Shown: piece by piece, positions 11,332 through 23,200 of the stretch
Numbering within the stretch: position 1 is the first letter of the stretch
Layout of the letters: every line of letters starts with the position of its first letter
Source: Forficula auricularia
Lineage: Eukaryota; Arthropoda; Insecta; Dermaptera; Forficulidae
NCBI GenBank assembly: GCA_024734495.1
Contig: JALMQS010000225.1
Location: forward strand, 18,304,573-18,368,572
Length of the DNA: 64,000 nucleotides
Reading direction: 5' to 3'
Position numbers and translations under genes: made by a program
The notes under the pieces: model-generated
Told to the model about the DNA's origin: nothing
Database searches by the model: none
What the model saw: only the letters and a program-made list of their open reading frames with translations

Positions 11332-12575
11332 TACCGGGTGAGTTTTTTATCTTGAGACAGTCTTATAACTCAAAGAGTGCAAAAAATGGATAAAAGTTTG
11401 TTTATATCGAGGGGGAAACTAAACTACACTATTGTTTGTCGTCCTAGAACAAGCTTTCATGGTCATTTCAAGGTCAAGTTCTGTTTTTTAAATGGAATCC
11501 TATATTTTTCTATACGTCTCCTTAATCTACAAAAATTAATCAAAACAACTTTCATAAGAACTATTTTTTTATACGACTTCAAATAAACAAAATACATGAA
11601 TCAATTAGATCTCAAAAAAAATCTTAATAATTATTTTTAACAATTATTTAACTTAATTATCAAATAATAATGATTAAATAATTAATTATTAATTAAATCG
11701 AAAAGTCACAACAATGAAAATAAGTGTTTATAATGATATTAAAACTCCGTTATACTCAGATTTAAGAGATTATTTTTTACTTAATAGAACTACTTAAAAT
11801 TCTTGAGTTTAAAAAAGTTTATTTCTCGTGTCAATCCAGTAGATAGTTTATATTGCATTACCATAATAAAAATGGAGTATTTTTTTGTTGAATACAGAAT
11901 TAAAATGGCCTTAATTTATGCGGTGAAATTATGGAAGAGAAGTGTTAGGGACTGCCATTGAAATGGATGCCGATGCGTTTTTCTTGATAGGAATACACCC
12001 TCACAAGCTTCATTTTATCGTGTTGTAAAATCCAGGAACAGGAAATGTAAGGGCTACGAAGAAATTGGAACAGCCCAAAATAAGGAAATTGGAATCCGGA
12101 ATTCATCCAGAAGACTTGAAATATACTCTGAATGTCTCAGAGACAGTTTCTTGAAAAATTATTAAATTAATAATTAGTAATAAAATTATTTATTTAATAA
12201 TTAGTTATTTAATTATTATTATTTGATACTTAAGTTAAATAATTGTTAAAAATAATCTTAAGAATTTTTTTTGAGATCTCATTGATTCATGTATTTTGTT
12301 TATTTAATGTCATATAAAAAAATAGTTCTTAAGAAAGTTGTTCAGTTTTTTTTTGTAGATTAATTAGACGTATAGAAAAATATAGGGTTCTCATTTAAAA
12401 AACAGAACTTGACATTGAAATACCCTTGAAAGCTTGTTCTAAGTCGACAAACAATAGCTTCGTAGTTTGAGTTTCCCCCGACATAAACAAACTTTTATTT
12501 GAAGCTTTCTTCTCCGTATGCACTGCTTTTTTGAGTTATAAGACTGCTCCCAAGATAAAAACTCACTTCGGTATA
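11332..12575. mobile_element. fold-back element with about 370-400 bp arms
   Basis: Outer ends read TACCGGGTGAGTTTTTTATC on the left and, inverted, a matching GATAAAAACTCAC..CGGTA on the right. The arms (about 11332-11700 and 12170-12575) are diverged reverse complements that share AATACATGAATCA, AAGCTTTC and the TATAGAAAAATATAGG segment. The centre (11700-12170) may hold a decayed coding fragment but has no long open frame. The ends suggest a Tc1/mariner-type TA insertion. Confidence 0.65.
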
Positions 12576-12666
12576 TATGAAATTCGTAATTTTGCTAGGA
12601 TTAATTTTTATATTTCTTCCGGCCATTGTTCGATTCAATTTTCTTTTTCGGATGTTTTGTTTAAAC

Positions 12667-13055
12667 CAGGGCTACTCAACATGTGAGTCGCTGACCCCAT
12701 TTAGGGGCCGCGAAACTGAATTACGGTGTAGCGAAACATAGGGCAACAATGACTTCTCAGTCAAAATAGGGTCGCCACCCGTATGGAAATAAATATAGAT
12801 TTTCGTAATGTTTTTTTATATATTTTTTGAAAATATATTAAAAATTAAAATTTTTTATGTTAAATTTATATAAAGTTTATGTTTTCTATATATTCTTAAA
12901 ATATAATTATTTTTATGTCGCTCTAGTATAAATTTTATATAAATTTAACACAAAAATTTTATATTTTTAATATATTTTCAAAAAATATATAAAAAACATA
13001 TTTCGAAAATCTATTTATTTGTATACGGGCAATTAAAAAAGTTTAATAAGCGCTG
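12667..13055. mobile_element. hAT-like MITE (389 bp)
   Basis: Left end CAGGGCTACTCAACATG, right end AATAAGCGCTG. Flanks GTTTAAAC (12659-12666) and GCTTAAAC (13056-13063) match at 7 of 8. The interior contains a further AT-rich inverted repeat: the ATAAAATTTT-like tracts around 12805-12890 and 12930-13010 are mutually complementary. Confidence 0.65.
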
Positions 13056-13063
13056 GCTTAAAC

Positions 13064-14440
13064 TGTAGAATAGTTGCTAATTAAGATTCGTTCTTTTTAG
13101 AAAAAATTCGTCATTTGTCAAATCAATTGAATTATTACCAATTATACGTCAAGCGATATAGTCAAATTTTTAAATTATTTAGCCAGAATAATACTTTCTT
13201 TATAATTGGCACATGCTGTATGAAACCTCAAGGAAAGATTTGCGAAAAAATTGAACATATCTCTCTAGAAGTATTCGTATTGGAAAAATGTGGTCGAAAG
13301 AGCCCATAATTCTGGCGAGCTCAATTGCGGTTATTTCATATCCCATAATTTTTTTTTATCATTAAATGAGCAAAAAATTGTGAAGAAAAAAAAACTATAT
13401 AAAAATAAAAATATATCATTTTAAATTTTTTCAAGTCACCATAGTGAAGTACTTAGGCATTCGCCATGCTAAAATAATGTATAATTTAATCTTTTTTGTT
13501 CATTTGAAAATTACCTAAGTTCTCTCGTTTTTTAAATAAGAAGAAATGTCTAAACAGACCTCTGACGTCAGATGTTACGTCTAGTATTCTTCTAATTTTC
13601 AATATTTTACCGACTAAAACTTTTTTATTTTCGAATATTTATTAAAGCAAAACAAAAATTCGACATTCTTAATTGCATATTTAAACTAATATTAAAATTT
13701 GAAATTTAATGTTTTTTTATCCCACATTATTAAATATTGAATAAAATTGAAATCAAATCTTTAATGTGAAAGTGATATTGTTTTGATTACAACTAGATAG
13801 GACCTTGGTAGTTGATGCAATGCAGCTGAATCGGGTGGTCCCCTGTTTATCGGGGACAAAAAGGGCCCCATTCCTGACTTTATTTTGTCGTCCTCTCTGT
13901 ATAAAGGTAGGGTAGGTAGGGGATGCGGCGGATTTTCTAGGTCAGCCGGGCAACCTACAGCACAGCAGAGCCCTCCTTGATCAATAGGCAAAGCAGCGAG
14001 GTGACGTGGATCGATCTAGCTGACAGATGCTGCAAATCTTCGCCACCGAACGGCGCCACCAGTAATCAACCTTTCGACTCAAACTACCCCTTCACTACAT
14101 AATCTATCTCTTAATTCATAGATACATAGAGAAAACAAAAATCTTTAGTTTCAATTAAAAGTTGGACAATTATTATTATTACTACCAATAATTTATTTTA
14201 GAAAAAAAAAATGATAAAATGATCAACATTATTTTCTTTTAACTATTCACTTTACTACCTATACCAAGTAAGGGAATATATTGTAATGGTGCATGAAAAA
14301 ACTAGTGTGATTGGGTAGTATTACAGTTATTGATAAAAATAAAGATAAAAGATCATTGTGGAGGAATTTGAGGAAGAGGAGAGCTCCGATGGTAAGTGAT
14401 ATATCACAAGTTTACATAGATTGCTGAGGGCTAAGACCGT
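13064..14440. other. gene-free stretch with a GC-richer island
   Basis: Most is AT-rich. 13790-14070 is markedly richer in GC and not seen elsewhere in the window; it looks like part of a mobile element that I cannot classify. No exon was accepted. Confidence 0.35.
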
Positions 14441-14985
14441 ACCCAGTGAGGAGGTTAGGGGCTTCTACCCCCCCTCCCTTCCCTAAAAATGATTGGTACA
14501 CGAAAATGTGTTCAACTCGTTTTTCATTTTTCCAACAGTTTACGCGAAAGGGTTTTTTATCCGAATATTTTTCTGATAAACTAAAAGCTCGTATAAGACA
14601 GGGGTGCCCACAGGAAGGGTTAAAACGCAGAGTACGTCAGTGAAATTTCAGGGGGGGGGGGGTTGAAAAATGTTGCATTTTAGCATTATATGCTAAAAAT
14701 AAAAAACGGTCAAGTCTTAATAAAAAGCTCTTTTAATTCTTTAGAACTTAATAAAATGGAGGGGGAGGTACTTTTCATGAAATTGGCGAGGGAGGGTTAC
14801 ATTTCATGAAATTGGGGGAGGGGGGTTGCATTTCATGAATCAGGGGGCATTCCTGTATAATTTATAATATTATATAGATAATATATTTGGCTTGAATAAA
14901 TATATCTATATATTACTTACTTAAACTCTTTTTAAATTCTCAGCCCCCGCCCAGAAAAATCCTGGCTACGGCCCTGCAAAGGGCT
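14441..14985. repeat. MITE-like element with internal G-rich tandem repeat
   Basis: The right end TGGCTACGGCCCTG and the left AGACCGTACCCAG are loosely inverted, a common MITE end type. Inside, at 14640-14850, a unit of roughly 35-50 bp (TTTCATGAAATTGGGGGAGG) is repeated about three times. A shorter relative of the repeat lies at 18780-18870. Confidence 0.45.
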
Positions 14986-16395
14986 GTTTCAAAAAGTGAG
15001 GTGAGAAAGAAAAGAGAAATGTAGTACTTTAAGACAGCCTTCCGTCAGAAATTTTTTATTGTCAATAGAGAAATGGTAAAGTATTAATTTTACTGAAAGA
15101 TTTTTCTTTTAATTCATATTATTCTACTGACACAAGGTTTTAGGTTGAATAAGAGTAAACTCTAAATCAAAGTTTATTTGTTATTACAAGTTATATGATT
15201 TATTTTGCGAAATAGTTTCTTTAATTTTTTACCTTAAAAAATACTACATCGTTTGGAGGTCCGTGAACGGAAAAAAATGGGGACCGCTGTTCTAAGATAA
15301 GTAAAAGTGTAAGGAGTAGAATCAAGCTGAGGACACCTCTTACTAGTCTTATGACTACTGTATGCTGTATTATGATAATTTTAAAATTCCTATTACTAAA
15401 TTTTAGTAATTTATTAACTTATTTTGTAATTTTTAGATTGTTTTTAATGAGTGGTAAAGGAAACACCTCAGAACACTTTATATAATGAATAATGATAGAA
15501 ATGTTAAAAGATAAATGAATCCCACATTTATCATAGTAAAATATGACTGTCAAAATTATAGAAATATTTCGGTGTTGGTATAAAAAAAAGGTGTTAACAA
15601 CAATTTATGAAAAAAAGAACATATTTTTATTTAAGAAAATAAAAAATTAAATTATTCATTATTACATACAAACTTAAAAAATAAAAAAGATTGATATAAA
15701 TAATACTACTTATTATATTTAAGGGCAGAGAATTGCACAGAGATTGTATTGAGATATAAATCTAATCAAAAAAATTAATTGTTTTTTTCTTTGGAAATTA
15801 TAAATTATATGGTTTATAATTACTATTGAAATAACTTCAAAACAAACATAAGACTAAATGCAAATGAAGCATACACACCCAGAGGCTTTATTTTCTAATC
15901 TCATCGAAATTAATTATTCTCTAACTTTAAAAACAATTTTCAGCCAATGTACTGATCCTAACCAAAATTCATGAATTTTTACAGATTGATAATAATTTAA
16001 GGGGTTAAGAAATTAGAAAAGCTACTTTTAACAAAATTGTAAGTGTAAAACGGAAGATCTGGACTTGAATATATATGTCGCAGTTATGATTTAAATGGAT
16101 ATTTGATCAAATTACTAGGGGTTTGATCAAAACTTGGTAAATGACTAAATGTGTCGTGAAACAATCTAGATATTTTATCAAATCTCTAAACTGTTTAGAG
16201 AATATGATAATATAAGTTATTTAAATAGATTTTTTTGTCAAAGAAAAACAGTCAAAAATTATATTAAACAATAACCCGGGATGGCAAAGTTACAATTTTT
16301 TTTAGTAAATAGATAAAAAATATCCATCGTTTTTGTGGCTAGCTTGCTATAAGAATAAAACAAATTTTTTATATTCATTTGGGTAATTGACCCAA
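14986..16395. other. AT-rich gene-free stretch
   Basis: At 15250-15297 a GGGACCGCTGTTCTAAG sequence resembles the end of a hAT-like element, but the partner end was not located. Nothing else is recognised. Confidence 0.35.
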
Positions 16396-16399
16396 TGAG

Positions 16400-16620
16400 A
16401 AATAACAGATAAAATATTTATAATTAAAAAGACTGATGATGAAGGGCAAACCTTTGAAACTATAGTCTCAAACAAATAATTTATATGTACATATACATTT
16501 TTATATTTGGAATAAATATGTATATTTTGATCAATCAGCGGACAACCTCATTGATTTCTCTTTATGAATCAACAACTTTGCTACTCTCGGCAAAATAATC
16601 TCGATATCAAAAAATCGAAC
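16400..16620 (+). mobile_element. hammerhead-bearing repeat, partial copy
   Basis: It carries the motif at 16431-16469 and, downstream, the shared tail (TTTCTCTTTATGAATCAACAAC, then GCTACTCTCGGCAAAA at about 16579-16594). No inverted arm is evident. Confidence 0.5.
16431..16469 (+). ncRNA. hammerhead ribozyme-like motif (type I, C3-G8)
   Basis: CTGATGA at 16433-16439, one extra T, stem II GAAGG/CCTTT (one GU pair, loop GCAAA), GAAA at 16456-16459, then C-TATA-G and TC. Only the first two pairs of stem I are secure, so activity is less likely than for the copy at 4243-4296. Confidence 0.5.
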
Positions 16621-17192
16621 TCAACGAGTAATAGTAATAAATAAAAAAAAAATGAAATTATACTCACAAATAAGTATTTAGAGACTAAATAGGTTCAAAG
16701 ACCTTTATGAATATTTCACATAAGAATATTAGCAATAAAAAGGGGATATATGTTTACTGGCACGCCTTTAGGGTAAACAACTATTATAGCAGAGCTATTT
16801 GGTTGCATAACTCATAGGCGCATATGCAAGAATGTCAGTCATTTATAAATACCTACATGTTATGACATGTTAATCATAAATATATTGAGAAGAATGAAAG
16901 AGATTCGAATTCTAGTGAATTCTAAATGATTATTATTACCTTTTTCTAAAAAGAATATTTTCCGTCCAAATGGATAATTCTGGAATAATCGAGGCAGAGA
17001 AAATTCTAGCCGAGCTAAAACTTGTCTGAGCTTGTTTTTTCATTTTTCCATCTTCTTAGATGTTTCAGATGAAATAGCAAAAAAGGATCACTCTAACTGC
17101 GCCCTTTTTACAAAATTCTCAATTATACATATATGCGAATACATTATAAAGAATTCATCACGCTTTATTAGTCGATTAAAATTCATATAGAT

Positions 17193-18345
17193 ATATTAAA
17201 AATTATGATAAATAAAATCTTTTATAAAAAAATCTTATAACATTCATTTCAAAACCCGCAAACGTTTCGAAAGAATTTCTATATTTATGAATTGAATCCT
17301 ATTATCATTTTCTGATTCATTCGCCTGACGCTCTCTCTTACGAGATGCATGCAAGGTATTACATTAAGCCACTATTAATAACATCACTAAAAAGAAAAAA
17401 GAAAAATAATTTTTAAGAAAAAAATAAAACAGACTTCAAAAAAATCAAATGCAACAAATAAAATACACTAAAAGGTATAAAATAATTATTATCTTATTTA
17501 GTTAGAAGTAAACGAAGAAATATTAACATGAAATTACTTTTTGAAGTCGGTGCCAAACATATAAATTTTATGAATCGCACTCGACGCATCTTACTTAGTA
17601 CGTTTGGCGGGTGCGCTCGTTTATACGTATAGTTTGTTTGGCACCGACTTCAAAAAGTAATTTCATGTTAATATTTTGTCGTTTAGTTGTAACTAAATAA
17701 GATAATAATTATTTTATACCTGTTAGTGTATTTTATTTGTTGCATTTGATCTTTTTGAAGTCGGTTTTATTTTTTTCTTAAAAATTATTTTTATTTTTCT
17801 GTTTTTAGTGATGTTATTAATAGTGACTTAACATAATACCTTGCATGAATCTCGTAAGAGAAAGCGTCAGGCGAATGAATCAGAAAATGATAATAAAATT
17901 CAATTCATAAATATAGAAATTCTCTCGAAACGTTTGCGGGTTTTAAATGAATGTTTTAAGATTTTTTTTATAAAAGATTTTATTTATTATAATTTCGATT
18001 ATTTGGTCATAAGAATTGGAGATTAACGGTATTTCGTCATTGATAATATCTTCAGAACTTGACCAAAGTAATATGGTACCACCCCTAAGGTACCCTCTTT
18101 CCAATAAAAAAAGAATTATTAAAATCGGTCATAAACAAAGAAGTTATGCCTGAACAAACATATCAAAAAAGGTCCAATACCAATGAAAAAAAAACGGGAC
18201 CAATCGGAAGCTAGACTGAACCAAATGCAAAAAAAATCATCAAAATCGGTTCACAATTGGCGGAGATATGAGGTAACATTGACACAAAAAAAAAAATCAG
18301 TCGAATAGAGAACCTCCTCCTTTTTTGAAGTCGGTTAAATATGGT
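17193..18345. repeat. long palindrome in a repeat ending in GAAGTCGGTT
   Basis: 17193-17585 is repeated in inverted order at about 17625-17995, so the fold-back is close to 800 bp with a loop of only a few tens of bases. The inner arms (CAACAAATAAAATACACTAA to CATGAAATTACTTTTTGAAG) are shared with the element at 57212-57945; the outer arms (GCGTCAGGCGAATGAATCAG) are unique to this copy. 18050-18345 is the right flank of the same family, ending CTCCTCCTTTTTTGAAGTCG. No coding sequence was accepted. Confidence 0.75.
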
Positions 18346-19640
18346 GTCCAAAGATGGTCCTATTTCCATTAAAGAATTGATTATAGACGATTTATCATCT
18401 TGATATCTTGTATGCAAAATATAATAATAATTTTTCTTAAAAATAATTAATTTCTCTGAAAAAATCATATTTTTCACATTTAGGTATCATAAGACTTTAT
18501 AGAACTAAACAAGATTTTTTTCAATTGAACCAATCATCTTATCTTTAGGAAATCACAGATTCTTACAAAATTTATAATTCGAATATATGGGTAATTCTCA
18601 ACCCCCTCAAGAAAACTATGAACTTTTAACGAAGAAGATGTTAAATTATAAATTATAAGCAGCCTCTATAAAAGTTTAAAAACATTTATTTTATAAAATT
18701 TTTGGTGTGTATGTTTTTAGGTTTTTGGAAACAGTATTATGGATGTAAGTTATTCACTTCTAGTTCTTTAGAAGTGAATAAAATGGGGGAGGGGTACTTT
18801 TCTTGATTCTGGGAGGTAACTTTTCATGAAACTGGGGGGAGGGGTCATGAAGCTAGGGGGGGCACTCCTGTTTTTAATCAAATATTTTCACCTGAATGCA
18901 CAACGTTTTGACACCTAATTCTGAAGTTTTATTCATGTGATTCTGGAGTCATTGCAAAAGATCGACTAGCATTAGAATCATTGATCTCATTCAATTGTTC
19001 TGAATAACATAATAAATACCTACTTGAAAACTACTCTTAGGGGTCGAAATGTTATTCATTCTGATACGAATATATCATCAAAAATATCTGATCTAGGTGA
19101 TTTAGGCCAAAACTTCTCATGTGATATAAAATTCCTGAAACAGTGAATCTAAAAACAATCCTAATTTTATTTTCTCTTAAATTGTGATGGGTGATTGCTA
19201 GTTTTGGCGGTAAAGGTTTTAATAGGGGTGACTTTTTTAACTTTGTTCGAGCAGAAAGTATTAGGGTAGAATATTTAATAACAAAAAGTTCCAAATAACG
19301 CCGGGGTCTATGAGATTGCTTCAATCTTTGAGAGATGCCATCAAACTTTTATTAAGAGAAATACATCAAAAATCACCATAGTTTGCTAACTATTTGGATT
19401 ATTACCAAGCCCTGCTAATGGATTGGGGTGTATTTCACAGTTTCGCAGAACTACGAGTAGTTGGAAGCACCTTTTTTAATTGCCTATTCGGTTTACTGAA
19501 GAATATTAAATTAGATTTTCCTGGCCCTGACAATTATGTAAAAAAAATTAATGGATCTAGAAAGGTTTTTAAAATCGGCAACAGGTCTTATTTTCATTGG
19601 CGAATAAATTTCAAATTGCTCTCTTTGAAACAGTGTTGTT
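18346..19640. other. intergenic stretch downstream of the P450 gene
   Basis: 18780-18870 holds a G-rich tandem motif like that at 14640-14850. 18890-18960 has a decayed relative of the hammerhead repeat at 3945-3983. The remainder contains no recognised gene and no clear poly(A) signal for the P450. Confidence 0.35.
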
Positions 19641-19649
19641 ACAAAATTA

Positions 19650-19813
19650 TTATTTATATCTCTTGGTGATGATGGTGTTGAGCGGCCTGTCTGGTTTCAA
19701 TATTATTTCAGGTAACACTTTAATGTCTTGTGGCTTCTCAAGAGATTCCACTTTATATTGAGATAATATTATTGAGAGAATAAGTTTCATTTCGATCATT
19801 GCAAATTTCTGAC
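19650..19813 (-). CDS. P450 exon 11 (C-terminus)
   Basis: Starts in phase 1, completing the Gly after the heme-binding Cys, then [13 protein letters not shown] (L-helix) and ends KRYK with TAA at 19650-19652. Acceptor CAG at 19814-19816. Confidence 0.9.
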
Positions 19814-20201
19814 CTGAAAAATAATAAAATGGAATTAATAAAGTACTCTGTTTTAATTTTCAAATGCTTTTTTTACTTATTTTATTTAATTTGGCTTCTC
19901 TGTATGTCTGTTTATCTGGTCAGAATCTTTGAAATTGAATTTTGACCACTTCTACCAAGCGGATTTCTCGGAATTCCACATACATACGTATTTATGACAA
20001 AAAATAAATTTTTAAAAAATCATGATCTAACATAGGTACTAAATCTAAGCTAACGTGGATAATTTTTATTACATTTCAGAAAAGTTATATTAAGTTATCC
20101 TAGAACAGAGCTCGAGTGCCAAAAAAGAAGTCCTGTGAAGTTGACCAAATTAAGATATATATCGCGGTAAATACTCTTTTATTGAGAGCCATTTTTATTT
20201 T

Positions 20202-20248
<47 letters not shown>

Positions 20249-23200
20249 TATATCATGTAATGATATAGGATATAATGTAAAGTATTACATTCGCCTCCCG
20301 GGGTCCTGACACTTTCAGAGCTTCTATCTCGGAAGTGAGAAAAGTAAAATCACTTGGTGACTTCTAGTTCTATTTATTCCTGAACGACTGTCTTCCATTC
20401 AATCTTCAATTTTATAAAACATTCCTTTTTCTGAATTTATAATGAATTCATAAGTAATGTTCTAAATTTTTTATAAAAAAAAAAACAAAAAAAAACAGTA
20501 AATAGGAAGTTTTTGAAAAAATAAAAGTACTCGTTTTAAAATGATCCTAAATTTTTAATGTTTCAATATTTTTTATTAAATACCTACCCGAAAATAATAA
20601 AATATTAAGTTGAAAAAACTCCTACTTTTTTCACAAATTATTTGCTGTTGCTTGTCGATTTTAATTTTTATTGATTTCATTTATTTAATACTCCCAAAGC
20701 AGCAATATTTTTTTTACGACCGTTATTGAAAGTATTCTTTTCTAGCAGCTCCCAATTGGTGATAAAAAATTGACGGTGAGGGAGCGGAGATTTCATTACC
20801 GCTCGATGAGCCCAAAATAAATAATATTTCTATATATAAGAACAAAAATACTATGATCACGTCTAACATAAAAATCCTAAAAAATAAATGAAACCCAAAC
20901 ATAGATTTTATATATTGCTTTTTCATTAAACAAATATTTTATTTTTCTTCTTGATATGGGCAGAGATAAAAGAATAAGTATCAATCAATACGATCAAAGA
21001 AGGAAAGATCACAGGTTCGAATCCTGTCGAGTGCTCATTCATTTTTTTCAGAAAATAATACTTCTCAATATGTAGAATTAACTATCAGACTATTAAATAT
21101 AAATTTCGCGGTTCGCTTGAATTAATAAGTACTAATGTTTTTTCCGTGTAAAGTTTCTATCCTCTAATAATATACAAGGTACTATTATATTTTAAGATTC
21201 ATAATTTCAGTAATGGATTCAAAAATTCGGTAATCCTTAAAACTTGGATATACTTTGTGACTTTCAAGTGACAACAATTGCAACGACTTGTCCTGCACTA
21301 AAGTCCTTGATTACCAAGTAATTATCTTATTTGAAAGGGTTTGAGAGAGATAGATATAATGGAATAAGATATGGTTTCTTCTTCTTCTTTAAGTGCCATA
21401 TCAGGTCTCCCTGACTTTTCGGCACCTCTCCACATAAACCTGTGATGAGTGTGTTTAGCTGTTTTATACAGATATACGGGACCTACTTTTTAACACCGAA
21501 CGGCTAATTTGGAGAGTTTGACTAGGCAATTATACTCTTGGTAGTTTGCCATTGCTTTTAAGAGGAGGAGACTGCAAATATCTGCCGAGACTCAGTCTCG
21601 AACCAGCATAATTCAAGACAGTGGCCCGACACTCTGACCCACAGTCGCCTCTAAGATATGGGTTATTCTTAAATATTAATCCATTATTTAGTTTATTTAT
21701 AAAATAATGCATTTTAATCATCTTTTTTTATTGAGAACAAAAAATGACTACTATATAAGTACATATATATAAACAGTTTTTCAAGATGACCGAATTTTTG
21801 ATTCCACCAGTGTAGTTTCGAAACTATAGTAATAGACGTTGTTTCATTCTATTCTATTTCAAAATGAAGGAATTATATTTTTCTTACCTATACAGTTTCT
21901 TGGTCCAGCACTGAATGGGAAATAAGAGTATGGACTACGGCCCTCATTTAGTAAAAATCGATCTGGGTCAAATCGCTCGGGGTCTGGGAATACTTCAGGA
22001 TCATGATGCAAAATGTAAGTAGGCACCGTCATATTGGTTCCTGGAGGAAGTTTTACTCCATCTGAAAATCAATCAATCAATTATTGTTTTTTGGAATGGC
22101 GTTGAAATATTCATCAGAAAGATACCCATAAGTTTTTTCAGAGGCTATTTTTTTCTTTTTTTTTAACTCAGAATTTTATAAAAATAGTGGCATTCATTAT
22201 TATAAAAATATTGCAACAAAAGTTATTCTAAATAAAATACATAAGTCTGCTATCTATATACTATCTTGATTTGAAAGTTTCTTTTTGACGAGAGTAGCAG
22301 AATTTTGATAAATTAAAGGATACAATAAAAGAGTGGCGGGCTTCTGCTGGAAAAACAATTTTTTTTTTAATTTATTTATATCGAGACTATAGTTTCGAGG
22401 GCTTTGACCTCTTCATCTGTCAATTACAATTAATTTACATCAGGAATTTATGTGTTCAAAGCCCTCGAAACTATAGTCTCGTTATAAATAAAAAAAATAT
22501 TTTCCAGCAGAAGACACTCTTTTATTGTCTCCTTTAATAGTATTAGATGAAGGAGGAGGTATCAGCCAAAGATGGAATCACTGAGTTCAATAAAACACTT
22601 TTAATAAAACGTTTCGGCCTGAATTTTATTTGGCCATCTTCAGTTAATTAGGAGTTATACACAAAATGTGGTAAACATATGTGATCGAACCAAGCCTTGT
22701 CAAAAATAAAAAAAATTTTAGCTTCATGTAAATTTATAACGTGCTTGGACCCAAAAGTTTCAGAATGAAAGTAATTGAAACTTTTGGGTCCAGGTACGTT
22801 ATAAATTTACATGAAGCTAAAAATATTTTTTATTTTTGACAAGGCTTGGTTCAATCACATATATGTACCGCATTTTGTGTATAACTCCTAATTAACTGAA
22901 GATGGCCAAATAAATTCAGGCCAAAACGTTTTATTAAAGGTGTTTTATTGAACTCAGTGATTCCATCTTCTGGCTGATACCTCCTCCTTCATCTAATACA
23001 GTTTCATCACAGCTACGAACTCTAACAATAGTCTCCTTTAATATATAACATGAATGATATTTTTACATAACGTATTGCATTGGTATTAGTTATTATCTTA
23101 TTATATTTTCATAAAGAGAAATATTTTCATTTATTATATTGGCTTTATTTTATTTTATTTTATTTTTTTCAATTCTGCTATAACTTTTTCCACCTCAAGA

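Larger units (their letters stand above)
19860..21375. other. P450 intron 10, left part
   Basis: AT-rich. It holds a TA dinucleotide microsatellite of about 41 bp at 20207-20247 and no exon. A short tRNA-like 3' half lies at 21007-21046. Confidence 0.4.
22540..23030. mobile_element. palindromic hammerhead element with 13-bp target duplication
   Basis: GTCTCCTTTAATA occurs at 22527-22539 and again at 23031-23043, directly flanking 491 bp. The inside is a near-perfect inverted dimer with arms of about 215 bp and a short loop near 22770. Each arm carries a hammerhead-like core next to the CGTTTTATTAAA segment. It has inserted into the tail of another hammerhead-family element. The variable-length duplication suggests target-primed or related insertion. 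Confidence 0.7.

Noticed and set aside
14346..14391. Possible acidic exon ending in a GTAAGT donor
   Set aside because: Only about 14 open codons, no clear acceptor and no homology; could not be linked to the PHD-like exons.
21007..21046. Complete tRNA gene
   Set aside because: T-arm and 3' acceptor only; no matching 5' half upstream.
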